Shown: positions 1 through 6,513, numbered from the stretch's first letter. The stretch is 8,070 nucleotides of DNA from Deltaproteobacteria bacterium (GCA_003643935.1 QMLJ01000041.1:1-8070), one strand, 5' to 3'. Notes: generated by a model from the sequence alone, not told the origin. Made by a program: numbers and translations.

Positions 1-1518
1 AAAAAACAGGCTTACGTCTGCAAGCGTGTTTACTGCTGCTTCTACATCGCCTGCCAGGTCTTTGAGCTCTGGGTTGTCCTTATGCCTTGCAACCACGGAA
101 TTCATCTCCCCAATGAGTCCCATGAAGTAGGCACCTTTGTTTAGACCCAGCTTGCGTCCTACCAGGTCAAGGGCCTGAATTCCATTGGTGCCCTCATAGA
201 TGGACGCGATCTTTTCATCCCTTAAAAACTGTTCCAGAGGGTATTCTGAACAGTATCCATAACCGCCATAGACTTGTATTGCTGTCTCGCATACCCTAAA
301 TCCAATGTCAGAACAGAAGGCCTTGCATATAGGGGTCAGCACCTCAAGGAAACCGTGCCACTTTTCCCTTTCAGCATCGTCTTCTGTAATTCTCTCCTTG
401 TCCACACAGTACGCGGCAAAATACATGAGTGCCCTCATGGCCTCCACGTGGGATTTCATCCAGAGTAACATACGTCTCACGTCGGGATGGTTTATTATTG
501 GAGTACGTGGTGCAGTAGGGTCCTTGAAATGCTCAATAGAAGAACCTTGCAGGCGTTCCTTTGCATATTGAAGTGCATGCATGTATGCAATGCTGGCTGA
601 CGTCAGTCCCTGCATGCCGACACCAATACGTGCCTCGTTCATCATCTGGAACATGATTTTCATGCCCTGCCTTTCCTCGCCCAGGAGCTCTGCATAGCAC
701 TCGTTGTTATCTCCAAAATTGATGAGACAGGTGGCACTGCCGTGTATGCCCATCTTCTCTTCTATCTTGGCTATTTCGTAATCATTGCGCCTACCGAGGC
801 TACCGTCATCGTTTACCAGGTACTTGGGAACGATGAATAAGGATATGCCCTTTGTACCAGGCGGATCACCCTCTATCCTCGCCAGGACCGGGTGAATGAT
901 GTTTTCGCTCAGGTCGTGGTCACCTGCCGTAATAAATATCTTTGTGCCTTGCAACTTGAATGTACCGTCTGGTTGGCGTATGGCCTTGGTGCTCAGATTG
1001 CCCACGTCTGATCCAGCATTAGGCTCAGTTAGAGCCATTGTACCTGCCCATTCACCTGTCATCATCTTGGGAAGGTATTTCTTTTTCTGTTCCTCTGTAC
1101 CATAGACCTCTATAAGGTGGGCTGCTCCTTCTGTAAGACCTGGATAGCTCGTAAATGCAAAGTTATGCATAAACCAGTCCCTAGCAGCGGTTGAGATGAC
1201 TATGGGAAGTCCTTGTCCACCTACTTCAGGTGGATGGCTCATTACATTCCAGCCACCTTCGCAATACAGCCTATAGCACTTATGGAAGGCCTCTGGTACA
1301 TGGACCTGTCCATCTTCCAATGTACAGCCCTCCTTATCAGAGTCCGTGAGAGTGGGGAATATCTCCTCTGTTGCGAACTTTTGCGCCTCATCAAGTATCA
1401 TGTTGAACATATCCTCGGAGAAATCAGCATACAAAGGGGATTCACAGAGTTTACCTACCTCAAGCAGTTCATTTAGGATGAATCTTTGGTCCCTCTCGTC
1501 AAGAATCAGGCTAGCCAT
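1..1518 (-). CDS. Acyl-CoA dehydrogenase (FadE/DmdC-like long family), 3' end outside window
   Basis: This is an FAD-dependent dehydrogenase that introduces the alpha,beta double bond into an acyl-CoA, passing electrons to an electron-transfer flavoprotein in the cytoplasm. The reading frame is open for all 506 codons from ATG at 1518 to the window edge. The N-terminal helical domain covers about residues 1-155. The middle beta domain carries the flavin/substrate motif MALTEPNAGSD (161-171) and KMGIHGSAT (255-263). The C-terminal helical domain carries VYGGYGY (416-422) and IYEGTNGIQALD (440-451), where Glu442 is the expected catalytic base. The PPGTKGISLFIVPK segment (219-232) is typical of the ~600-residue subfamily that includes Pseudomonas FadE-type enzymes and DmdC, so roughly 90-100 residues are probably missing. 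A strong AGGAGGT site lies 7 nt before the ATG. The gene appears to have its own promoter. The family is certain; the substrate (fatty acyl-, methylmercaptopropionyl- or another acyl-CoA) cannot be read from the sequence. Confidence 0.95.
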   Translation of the reverse strand, partial: MASLILDERDQRFILNELLEVGKLCESPLYADFSEDMFNMILDEAQKFATEEIFPTLTDSDKEGCTLEDGQVHVPEAFHKCYRLYCEGGWNVMSHPPEVGGQGLPIVISTAARDWFMHNFAFTSYPGLTEGAAHLIEVYGTEEQKKKYLPKMMTGEWAGTMALTEPNAGSDVGNLSTKAIRQPDGTFKLQGTKIFITAGDHDLSENIIHPVLARIEGDPPGTKGISLFIVPKYLVNDDGSLGRRNDYEIAKIEEKMGIHGSATCLINFGDNNECYAELLGEERQGMKIMFQMMNEARIGVGMQGLTSASIAYMHALQYAKERLQGSSIEHFKDPTAPRTPIINHPDVRRMLLWMKSHVEAMRALMYFAAYCVDKERITEDDAEREKWHGFLEVLTPICKAFCSDIGFRVCETAIQVYGGYGYCSEYPLEQFLRDEKIASIYEGTNGIQALDLVGRKLGLNKGAYFMGLIGEMNSVVARHKDNPELKDLAGDVEAAVNTLADVSLFF

Positions 1519-1525
1519 TAATTCT

Positions 1526-1533
1526 ACCTCCTT
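1526..1533 (-). promoter_or_regulatory. Ribosome binding site of the acyl-CoA dehydrogenase gene
   Basis: AAGGAGGT on the minus strand, 7 nt before the ATG at 1518. It fixes that start and is the strongest Shine-Dalgarno match in the window. Confidence 0.8.
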
Positions 1534-1589
1534 TTGTGATCTTTTGTTTTTGAAAACATGCTTCTATTCACAGACTGTGATAGGTATAA

Positions 1590-1618
1590 AATAGAACATG
1601 TCAGATGTTGATTGTCAA
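1590..1618 (-). promoter_or_regulatory. Probable sigma-70 promoter for the acyl-CoA dehydrogenase gene
   Basis: On the minus strand a perfect -35 hexamer TTGACA (1618-1613) is followed after 17 nt by TCTATT (1595-1590, 4/6 match to TATAAT). An overlapping alternative -10, TATTTT, has a 19-nt spacer. Initiation would give a 5' leader of about 65 nt before the ATG at 1518. The placement, just upstream of the gene and after the end of the preceding cluster, supports an independent transcription unit. This was identified by eye only. Confidence 0.45.
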
Positions 1619-1684
1619 GTCAATTGTCCGGATCAAAGGGATAGCCGGATGCTTGAAAGAACTGGCCCCGGTCATCGGGAACTA

Positions 1685-1705
1685 GGCGCCAGGCGCCGGG
1701 TACCA
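1685..1705 (-). repeat. Heptamer array, left copy (three units)
   Basis: On the plus strand the units read GGCGCCA, GGCGCCG, GGTACCA, which is three tandem 7-mers of consensus GGCRCCA, the reverse complement of TGGYGCC. Together with the array at 1923-1950 it forms an imperfect inverted repeat. Because GGCGCC is self-complementary, neighbouring units can also pair with each other in RNA or single-stranded DNA. Confidence 0.7.
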
Positions 1706-1922
1706 GGAAAGACAGCTATATCACTTTCTGGTCCTTTATGAACCTATCTACCTTTGCCCTTATCTTTCACCTGTCTTGGCTCTTCTTTCCACTCATTGGT
1801 TTCCGTTCCTCAACCAAACCTAAAGTTTTGCCCGTGGTCCGTTGTAAAACTCTTCCTTATTTTGTCTTGTTCTCTATGGTTTATGCTTTGTTTGTAGGCT
1901 GAAATATGATGGTTGTTTTCTC
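1706..1922. other. 217-bp core between inverted heptamer arrays, possible non-autonomous element
   Basis: The core is strongly purine-rich on the minus strand and A+T-richer than the arrays that bound it. Minus-strand frames stay open for 20-40 codons between stops; one ends with the short peptide segment KIRAKVDRFIKDQKVI before a TAG near 1716-1718, after an earlier in-frame TGA. I cannot match any of these to a family. The geometry (inverted GC-rich ends, small non-coding core) resembles a MITE or a dispersed intergenic repeat, but no target-site duplication is evident and no second copy lies in the window. Confidence 0.3.
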
Positions 1923-1950
1923 TGGTGCCTAGCGCCTGGTGCCTGACGCC
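1923..1950 (+). repeat. Heptamer array, right copy (four units)
   Basis: On the plus strand the units read TGGTGCC, TAGCGCC, TGGTGCC, TGACGCC: four tandem 7-mers of consensus TGGYGCC. The array begins 13 bp past the stop codon of the GT2 gene, so it would lie in the 3' untranslated region of that transcript and may fold there, but no U-run follows. Its reverse complement matches the left array at about 19 of 24 positions. Confidence 0.7.
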
Positions 1951-1962
1951 ATTATGGGTTCA

Positions 1963-2958
1963 TCATTCTGGAGAAGGCCTTATAGTGTCACTCTCCCTTC
2001 GTGGGATATGTTTTGCCTTGAACATGGCCTTTCTTATACGAAGTATTTCCTTCCTAAGGTAATTTATCTGGGATGCGATAAATCCAAAGGATAGGATCTG
2101 TATGCCCCCTAATATGAAGATAATCATGAATGTGAGGAGAGGGCGGCCTGGATTAAGTGAGCCTGTGTAATAAAGGTCTAAAATGTATATGCCTATAGCC
2201 AGGCCGATAATCGTGAGAAACACTCCCAGTAGTCCGAAGAGCAGGATAGGCCTCTCGAACACCGTGAATAATAGATGTGATAAGGCAGTGGAGCGAAAAG
2301 CAAACTTGGACTTGCCCTTTTCCCTGGCTTTCAGAAGACCCGGAATCTCCTTTATGCCGTAACCCATTGCCATGACCTTTGAGAGTATCTCAAGGTGTAT
2401 CTCTTTGCCATTTGATTCTAGGTCCAGGCTCTCTATCACGTTCCTTCTATAACACCTTGCTATACACGTTACCGTGTGAACAGACTCTGGCATGGCTAAG
2501 CTTAAGATCTTGTTCCCAAGCCTGCTTATGAAAAGCCTCTTATGCGGAACGCCCTCTGTCCTGCCACCCTCCATGTATGCGCTCACGAGCACGACATCTA
2601 TATCACTCTCTTCGTCAAGCACCTTTGTCATGTCGAGTATATGCGAGGGATCGTAGGAGAGGTCTGCATCAATGGTGGCGATATATTCTCCTCTTGCAAC
2701 CTCAAACCCGTACCGTAGTGCCTTGCCCCTGCCTCCATTCTTCCAGTATGATACCACCCTCACCCTAGGGTCTTTGGCTGCTATCTCATCCAGGACTTTT
2801 AGTGTATTATCCGTGCTCCCGTCGTTTACAGGTATGATCTCAAAGGCCTTACCAGTGGGAGATAATGTGTCTATTACCCTTTGTATAGTATGGGCAGCAT
2901 TTTCCTCCTCGTTATACATAGGGATTATAACACTGATCTTTACTGACCCTGAATCCAC
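1963..2958 (-). CDS. GT2 family glycosyltransferase, DPM1/GtrB-like with two C-terminal membrane helices
   Basis: This probably transfers a sugar from a nucleotide donor to a polyprenyl phosphate or another lipid at the inner face of the cytoplasmic membrane. It has 331 residues. The GT-A fold shows IPMYNEEEN (12-20), VNDGSTDNT (44-52), GGRGKALRYG (75-84) and the metal-binding DAD in TIDADLSYDP (95-104). Two hydrophobic segments (about 236-261 and 273-297) are followed by a basic tail with several Arg/Lys, as in polyprenyl-phosphate glycosyltransferases with a membrane anchor. The start is GTG at 2958 with AGGGG 7 nt upstream and an in-frame TAA two codons before it, so no longer start is possible. 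It is the last gene of the five-gene cluster, 53 bp after the cysteine-synthase-like gene. The HTVTCIARCYRR segment (161-172) sits where DPM-type enzymes have their conserved acceptor-side Arg. Donor and acceptor are unknown. Confidence 0.9.
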   Translation of the reverse strand: MDSGSVKISVIIPMYNEEENAAHTIQRVIDTLSPTGKAFEIIPVNDGSTDNTLKVLDEIAAKDPRVRVVSYWKNGGRGKALRYGFEVARGEYIATIDADLSYDPSHILDMTKVLDEESDIDVVLVSAYMEGGRTEGVPHKRLFISRLGNKILSLAMPESVHTVTCIARCYRRNVIESLDLESNGKEIHLEILSKVMAMGYGIKEIPGLLKAREKGKSKFAFRSTALSHLLFTVFERPILLFGLLGVFLTIIGLAIGIYILDLYYTGSLNPGRPLLTFMIIFILGGIQILSFGFIASQINYLRKEILRIRKAMFKAKHIPRRESDTIRPSPE

Positions 2959-3011
2959 TATTTAACCCCTTAGGACCCTCCCACCTGTATCCCGGGCCGG
3001 ATAGCAGGTTC

Positions 3012-3914
3012 TCAGATCAGGCTAGTACTGAAATATCTCTCAGCTCTATCTGGAAGCACGGTTGCGATAATCTTGTCCTTGCCGTATTTTTCCGCCATCT
3101 GCATACATGCCCATACATTTGCGCCGGATGAAGTTCCAACGAGTAATCCAGCGGCCTTTGCAAGTTTCCTGCATGTTTCTATAGCGTCATCATCCGTGAC
3201 TTCCACCACCTCGTCAATCAGTGATGTATCCAATACAGGTGGTATAAATCCATCGCCAATGCCTTCTATCCTGTGTAAGCCTGGCTCATGACCTAGGAGT
3301 GCAGACACATTTTTGGGTTCCACCGCGACTATGATTGTATTCTCATCACGCTCTTTCAGGTATTTCCCTACACCGCCGAGTGTACCTCCGCTACCTAGCC
3401 CGGAAACAAATATATCCACGTGATGTCTCAATTGGAACCATATCTCAGGCCCGGTCGTAAGGTAATGCGTGAGTGGATTGTCCGGGTTCTCAAACTGTTG
3501 GGGTATAAACACTTTATCACTAGTCTCTCTTATTTCCTTGGCTTTTTCCACAGCTCCTGCCAGGCTTTTGTCTGCAGGTGTAAGAACCACATCTGCACCG
3601 AGTGCTTTTATTATCTTCTTTCTTTCCTCGCTCATATTCTCTGGCATTACTATTATTACCTTAAACCCGAGCAAACCCCCAACAAGGGCCATGCCTATCC
3701 CTGTGTTACCCGACGATGGCTCTACTATAGTGTCTCCCGGCCTTAGGCGGCCCTTTCTTATTGCCTCTTCCAGCATAAAGAGTGCTACCCTGTCCTTTAT
3801 GCTTCCACCTGGGTTTAAATACTCTGCCTTGGCAAAAATGTCTGCGCCTGTCATTGATCTAAGGCAGACAATAGGGGTGTTACCTATCTGGTCAAGGATG
3901 CTTTTTGTATACAT
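3012..3914 (-). CDS. Cysteine synthase-like PLP enzyme (CysK/CysM family) with atypical PDRAER motif
   Basis: This is a fold-type II PLP enzyme expected to make L-cysteine from O-acetylserine (or O-phosphoserine) and sulfide in the cytoplasm. It has 300 residues, slightly shorter than the usual 305-320. The motifs are GNTPIV (11-16), NPGGSIKDR (34-42) with Lys40 as the Schiff-base lysine, PSSGNTG (66-72) of the substrate loop, PQQFENP (138-144), the phosphate cradle GSGGTLGGVG (174-183), GIGDGFIP (218-225) and TSSGAN (261-266). In characterised enzymes the C-terminal motif is PDSGER or PSSGER, and its second Ser contacts the pyridine nitrogen of PLP; here the motif is PDRAER (288-293), so that position is Arg290. 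The protein stops soon after, at FSTSLI. The ATG at 3914 has AGGTGGGAAG about 7 nt upstream. The gene follows the PHP gene after 91 bp and may have its own weak promoter. The family is secure; CysK versus CysM or another beta-replacement activity is open. Confidence 0.9.
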   Translation of the reverse strand: MYTKSILDQIGNTPIVCLRSMTGADIFAKAEYLNPGGSIKDRVALFMLEEAIRKGRLRPGDTIVEPSSGNTGIGMALVGGLLGFKVIIVMPENMSEERKKIIKALGADVVLTPADKSLAGAVEKAKEIRETSDKVFIPQQFENPDNPLTHYLTTGPEIWFQLRHHVDIFVSGLGSGGTLGGVGKYLKERDENTIIVAVEPKNVSALLGHEPGLHRIEGIGDGFIPPVLDTSLIDEVVEVTDDDAIETCRKLAKAAGLLVGTSSGANVWACMQMAEKYGKDKIIATVLPDRAERYFSTSLI

Positions 3915-3945
3915 GATAACTTCCCACCTGCCGCATTAACGGTTT

Positions 3946-3974
3946 TTTTTATTACCTGGCTAGGTCACAGGCAA
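3946..3974 (-). promoter_or_regulatory. Possible internal promoter before the cysteine-synthase-like gene
   Basis: On the minus strand TTGCCT (3974-3969, 4/6) is followed after exactly 17 nt by TAAAAA (3951-3946, 4/6). It lies in the 91-bp gap, the longest inside the cluster. Both hexamers are weak matches in A+T-rich DNA, so this is a low-confidence suggestion. Confidence 0.25.
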
Positions 3975-4005
3975 AGAGATGGAATAAACCATTAAAGCCT
4001 CCTGG

Positions 4006-4863
4006 TCAAGATGAGACTTTTAAAGTCGTTGTTTCCCAAATGCTGAAGATTTGTTCCAATATCTCCATGCTGACCCCTGCGTCACCTATGGATACCTGGT
4101 TTTTGCTCTTTCCGTGGAAATCAGATCCACCGGTGGTTACCAGACCATTATTCTTTGCAATGTCCTTGTAAAGCCTTACCTGTTCTTTAGTATGTTCAGG
4201 GTAATACGTCTCGATTCCTTTCAGGCCTTTATCTCTAAGTACCTTGACGTAATCCTCCAGGTCTTTATCACCCAGGCCAAGTGTGAAAGGGTGGGCAAGT
4301 ACTGCTATGCCACCATGCGAAGTGATAAGCCCTATGGCGTCGCCTGGCGGTAGCTTTTCCCTGTTAACATAGGCAGGTCTACCCTTTGCTAGGAACTTGT
4401 CAAAGGCCTCTCTCATTGAGCTTACGTAGCCCTTGGAAAGTAATACCTGCGCTATGTGAGGTCTGCCGAGCTGGGCATCGCCAGCCACGTGTTTTACCTC
4501 GTCAAGGGTTATGTCCATGCCAAGATCGTTCAGTCTCTTTATTATCCTGGGATTTCTCCTTGTCCTTGATTCCTGTTGGTCCTTTGCAAGTATGTCTTCA
4601 AGACCATTGGGTATGAAAGGAAAGTAACCTAGCATGTGGAATTCCCCGGGTTCAAACTCAACACTTATCTCGACTCCCGGAATGACTATTAATCCCAGTT
4701 CCTTCCCTTTATCCAGGGCCTCCCGTACACCTGACATGGTGTCATGGTCTGTTATTGCGATTGTCTTCAGACCCTTGTAACTCGCCCGAGATACAACCTC
4801 CGAAGGGCTCAAGTCTCCATCTGATGAACGTGTATGTATGTGGAGATCTGCCTCTATATCCAC
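4006..4863 (-). CDS. PHP-domain metal-dependent phosphoesterase (RNase AM/TrpH/YciV family)
   Basis: This is a 285-residue PHP protein spanning the whole family length. Metal-site residues are visible in order: HIH (8-10), Asp15, the ITDHD block (37-41), Glu65 in GVEIS, His76, GRPH (133-136), AHP (190-192) and GSDFHG (246-251). The GRPH-bearing helical insertion between the N-terminal PHP motifs and AHP is characteristic of the TrpH/YciV group. Members studied elsewhere remove phosphate from 3',5'-nucleotide bisphosphates such as pAp and act as a 5'-to-3' exonuclease that trims rRNA 5' ends (E. coli Rnm). Start is GTG at 4863, with AAGGA 9 nt upstream inside the end of the response regulator gene. 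The intergenic gap is only 5 bp, implying co-translation. The immediate neighbours are a response regulator and a cysteine synthase. A role as a sugar-phosphate phosphatase for the GT81-like product is an alternative. The family is secure; the substrate here is inferred. Confidence 0.9.
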   Translation of the reverse strand: MDIEADLHIHTRSSDGDLSPSEVVSRASYKGLKTIAITDHDTMSGVREALDKGKELGLIVIPGVEISVEFEPGEFHMLGYFPFIPNGLEDILAKDQQESRTRRNPRIIKRLNDLGMDITLDEVKHVAGDAQLGRPHIAQVLLSKGYVSSMREAFDKFLAKGRPAYVNREKLPPGDAIGLITSHGGIAVLAHPFTLGLGDKDLEDYVKVLRDKGLKGIETYYPEHTKEQVRLYKDIAKNNGLVTTGGSDFHGKSKNQVSIGDAGVSMEILEQIFSIWETTTLKVSS

Positions 4864-4868
4864 TATTA

Positions 4869-5240
4869 TTATTCCTTTTTCGGGACCCTTGTCTCAAGCA
4901 CCTGTGCTATCTTGTCTTTAAGCTCCCTCAGGTCAGAGGACTTTACCACATAGGCATCTGCTGCTATGGATTTCAGGTCTACCCTGTAGTTACCGTATGC
5001 ACTGCATAGTATAACGGGTAGGTTGTAGTAGTTATTCCTTATCTCCTGGAGTACATCAAGTCCGTTGGAATCTACCATCTTGATATCCAGTATAACAACA
5101 TCCGGATCTTCGTTATCGATCCTGTCTTTTATTCCCAATCCATCGGATGCAAGTGCAACCTCGTAACCTTCATCCTCGAGTTCTTCTCTGTAGAGTAATC
5201 TTATGTGTTCCTCGTCGTCTACAACAAGTATTTTTGCCAT
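4869..5240 (-). CDS. Single-domain response regulator (CheY/Spo0F-like receiver)
   Basis: This 123-residue protein is one receiver domain and nothing else. Acidic pocket residues Asp8 and Asp9 (VVDDEEH), the phosphoacceptor Asp52 (ILDIKM), Ser80 at the Thr/Ser switch position (LCSAYG) and Lys100 (VVKSSD) are all present, so it should be phosphorylatable. There is no DNA-binding or enzymatic output domain, so it must act by protein contact or as a relay. No histidine kinase is encoded in the window. ATG at 5240 is preceded by AAAGGAG with a 9-nt gap. The gene sits 22 bp after the GT81-like gene and 5 bp before the PHP gene, which suggests that it acts on one of these products or is simply co-transcribed. 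It ends with three consecutive in-frame stops, TAA TAA TAG, the last overlapping the GTG of the next gene. Confidence 0.95.
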   Translation of the reverse strand: MAKILVVDDEEHIRLLYREELEDEGYEVALASDGLGIKDRIDNEDPDVVILDIKMVDSNGLDVLQEIRNNYYNLPVILCSAYGNYRVDLKSIAADAYVVKSSDLRELKDKIAQVLETRVPKKE

Positions 5241-5262
5241 GTGTTAATGCTCCTTTCGTGGC

Positions 5263-6480
5263 CTATGATCCCCATCTCTCGATGAGGTAAGGCTTGGTCT
5301 GTTCAAACACGGAACATATGTCTTCTATGAAGTCTTCGGCCTGTTGTATGCTCATGTCGCGTGTTTTGTTCACAAACGATAAAGTCATTCCATAGTACAG
5401 GGGGATGAGTATCTCTATGGTCCTGATCCTCTCTATGGTTTTCTTGTAATAGGCTAGGGCTAAATCAAAGAGTATCTCTGCCCAGAGAAATGTAGGCATC
5501 TCAAAGTGCTCAAGCTCCAGGGAAAATATTTCTTTCAGTTTCTTAAAGTTCTTTTCTGATAGTATCCTTTTGTACGTATCTATGTACTCGCTGAAGCCCT
5601 GCTTTGATTTCATGTAGAGGTTTTCCCTGTTTACCGCTACAGTGGGCGGCATCTCCACCTCTCCCAGTCCAAAGCCGAAAATAGCCGTGGGCTTGCTCCA
5701 TTTCACAGACATCCAGTTTTCACTGTATGCTATCATGAGGTCAAATATAGTGCTTATAACCTGTCTGAACATGGGTCCAAGATCTGCACTAGGGTCTTTG
5801 GGTTTGTGGACCTTCGGCCTTCCCATGAATGCCTGGCATATTGGTACGCCCTCGTTCATGGCAAGTGTTGTCATCCAGATATCTATACCAAACTGAGCCA
5901 CGTCTTCGTTCCACAGGTCAGTATTCATGTAACTCAGGGCAAGTTGCTTTGAAAAACCAAAATCGCCCCCTATGGGTTGTCGTACCCTGCGGCCGTATAG
6001 GCAGCGCGTAAAGGGATAGGCAATAGTGTTTGTTATTGTACCGTCGTACTTGTGGCGGACGTATAGAGGGGCAACATATCCGAAATCATTTAAAAGAGGT
6101 TCCCCTAGGTTTTTTATCCATCTCGGCGTTATGCTCTTTAGGTCAGCGTCCACAACAACTACGGCCATTGCATCGAGTTCGAGGACCTTTTCAAAGAGAT
6201 TCCTGAAATTGTTTCCTTTACCCCTCACACCATCAGGGGTGGATATGTATATCTTCGGTATATCCTTTGTATCTGCATTCATGAATGCGTTCCCTGTGCC
6301 GTCCGGGCTGTTGTTATCACAGTTTATAATCGCGGCATCAAGATCTGGGAAGTACTGCCTCAAACCCAAGGCGGCCTGTTCCGTTGGATAAATGATGTTG
6401 GATGCCTCGTTGTAAGAGGGAATGCCAACTACTAGGTCTACTTTCTTTACATTCTTGGGATTTTTCTCAAGCCCTATCAT
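5263..6480 (-). CDS. GT81-like glycosyltransferase (glucosyl-/mannosylglycerate or glucosyl-3-phosphoglycerate synthase type)
   Basis: This is a cytoplasmic retaining GT-A glycosyltransferase. Numbered from ATG at 6480 (405 residues): GIPSYNEASNI (19-29), the nucleotide-side block CDNNSPDGTG (54-63), RGKGNNFRN (86-94), the metal-binding DAD in VVVDADLKSITPRW (108-121), RQPIGGDFGFS (167-177) and KVHKPKD (223-229), whose His225 is the expected third metal ligand. The order DAD, QPxGG(D/E), then a His-containing strand is that of GpgS and related glycerate glycosyltransferases of family GT81, which use a nucleotide sugar and (3-phospho)glycerate to make compatible solutes. A helical region after about residue 280 makes it longer than the ~320-residue mycobacterial GpgS. 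No membrane helix is evident. TTG at 6483 is an equally in-frame alternative start. It is the first gene of the five-gene cluster, so the transcript probably begins in the divergent region. The fold and family type are well supported; the donor and acceptor are inferred. Confidence 0.8.
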   Translation of the reverse strand: MIGLEKNPKNVKKVDLVVGIPSYNEASNIIYPTEQAALGLRQYFPDLDAAIINCDNNSPDGTGNAFMNADTKDIPKIYISTPDGVRGKGNNFRNLFEKVLELDAMAVVVVDADLKSITPRWIKNLGEPLLNDFGYVAPLYVRHKYDGTITNTIAYPFTRCLYGRRVRQPIGGDFGFSKQLALSYMNTDLWNEDVAQFGIDIWMTTLAMNEGVPICQAFMGRPKVHKPKDPSADLGPMFRQVISTIFDLMIAYSENWMSVKWSKPTAIFGFGLGEVEMPPTVAVNRENLYMKSKQGFSEYIDTYKRILSEKNFKKLKEIFSLELEHFEMPTFLWAEILFDLALAYYKKTIERIRTIEILIPLYYGMTLSFVNKTRDMSIQQAEDFIEDICSVFEQTKPYLIERWGS

Positions 6481-6489
6481 CAATAGTAT

Positions 6490-6498
6490 ACCTCCACC
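6490..6498 (-). promoter_or_regulatory. Ribosome binding site of the GT81-like gene
   Basis: GGTGGAGGT on the minus strand. The GGAGG core is 10 nt before ATG (6480) and 7 nt before an in-frame TTG (6483), so the two starts cannot be separated by spacing alone; ATG was preferred as the commoner codon. The difference is a single residue. Confidence 0.6.
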
Positions 6499-6513
6499 TT
6501 CCTTTTACCATTT

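Larger units (their letters stand above)
1519..1962. other. Intergenic region with inverted heptamer arrays, no intact gene
   Basis: This is a 444-bp gap between two minus-strand genes. It holds the dehydrogenase promoter and ribosome site at its low end, then two heptamer arrays (1685-1705 and 1923-1950) in opposite orientation around a 217-bp core. All reading frames of useful length are broken by stops. No intrinsic terminator with a U-run is visible after the GT2 stop at 1963. Confidence 0.7.

Noticed and set aside
274..1594. Several 69-88-codon plus-strand frames
   Set aside because: All but the last few codons of one of them are antisense to the acyl-CoA dehydrogenase frame, which is open over 506 codons with correct motifs.
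1650..1690. GC-rich stem near CCCGATGACCGGG considered as terminator of the five-gene cluster
   Set aside because: The stem is only four pairs and no U-run follows on the minus strand.
1685..1950. CRISPR-like array
   Set aside because: The repeats are 7-bp units in tandem without spacers and in two opposite orientations, which is not CRISPR architecture.
3469..3939. 156-codon open frame on the plus strand
   Set aside because: It lies opposite the cysteine-synthase-like gene, whose full set of family motifs is unmistakable. The plus-strand translation shows no recognisable motif and is a shadow frame.
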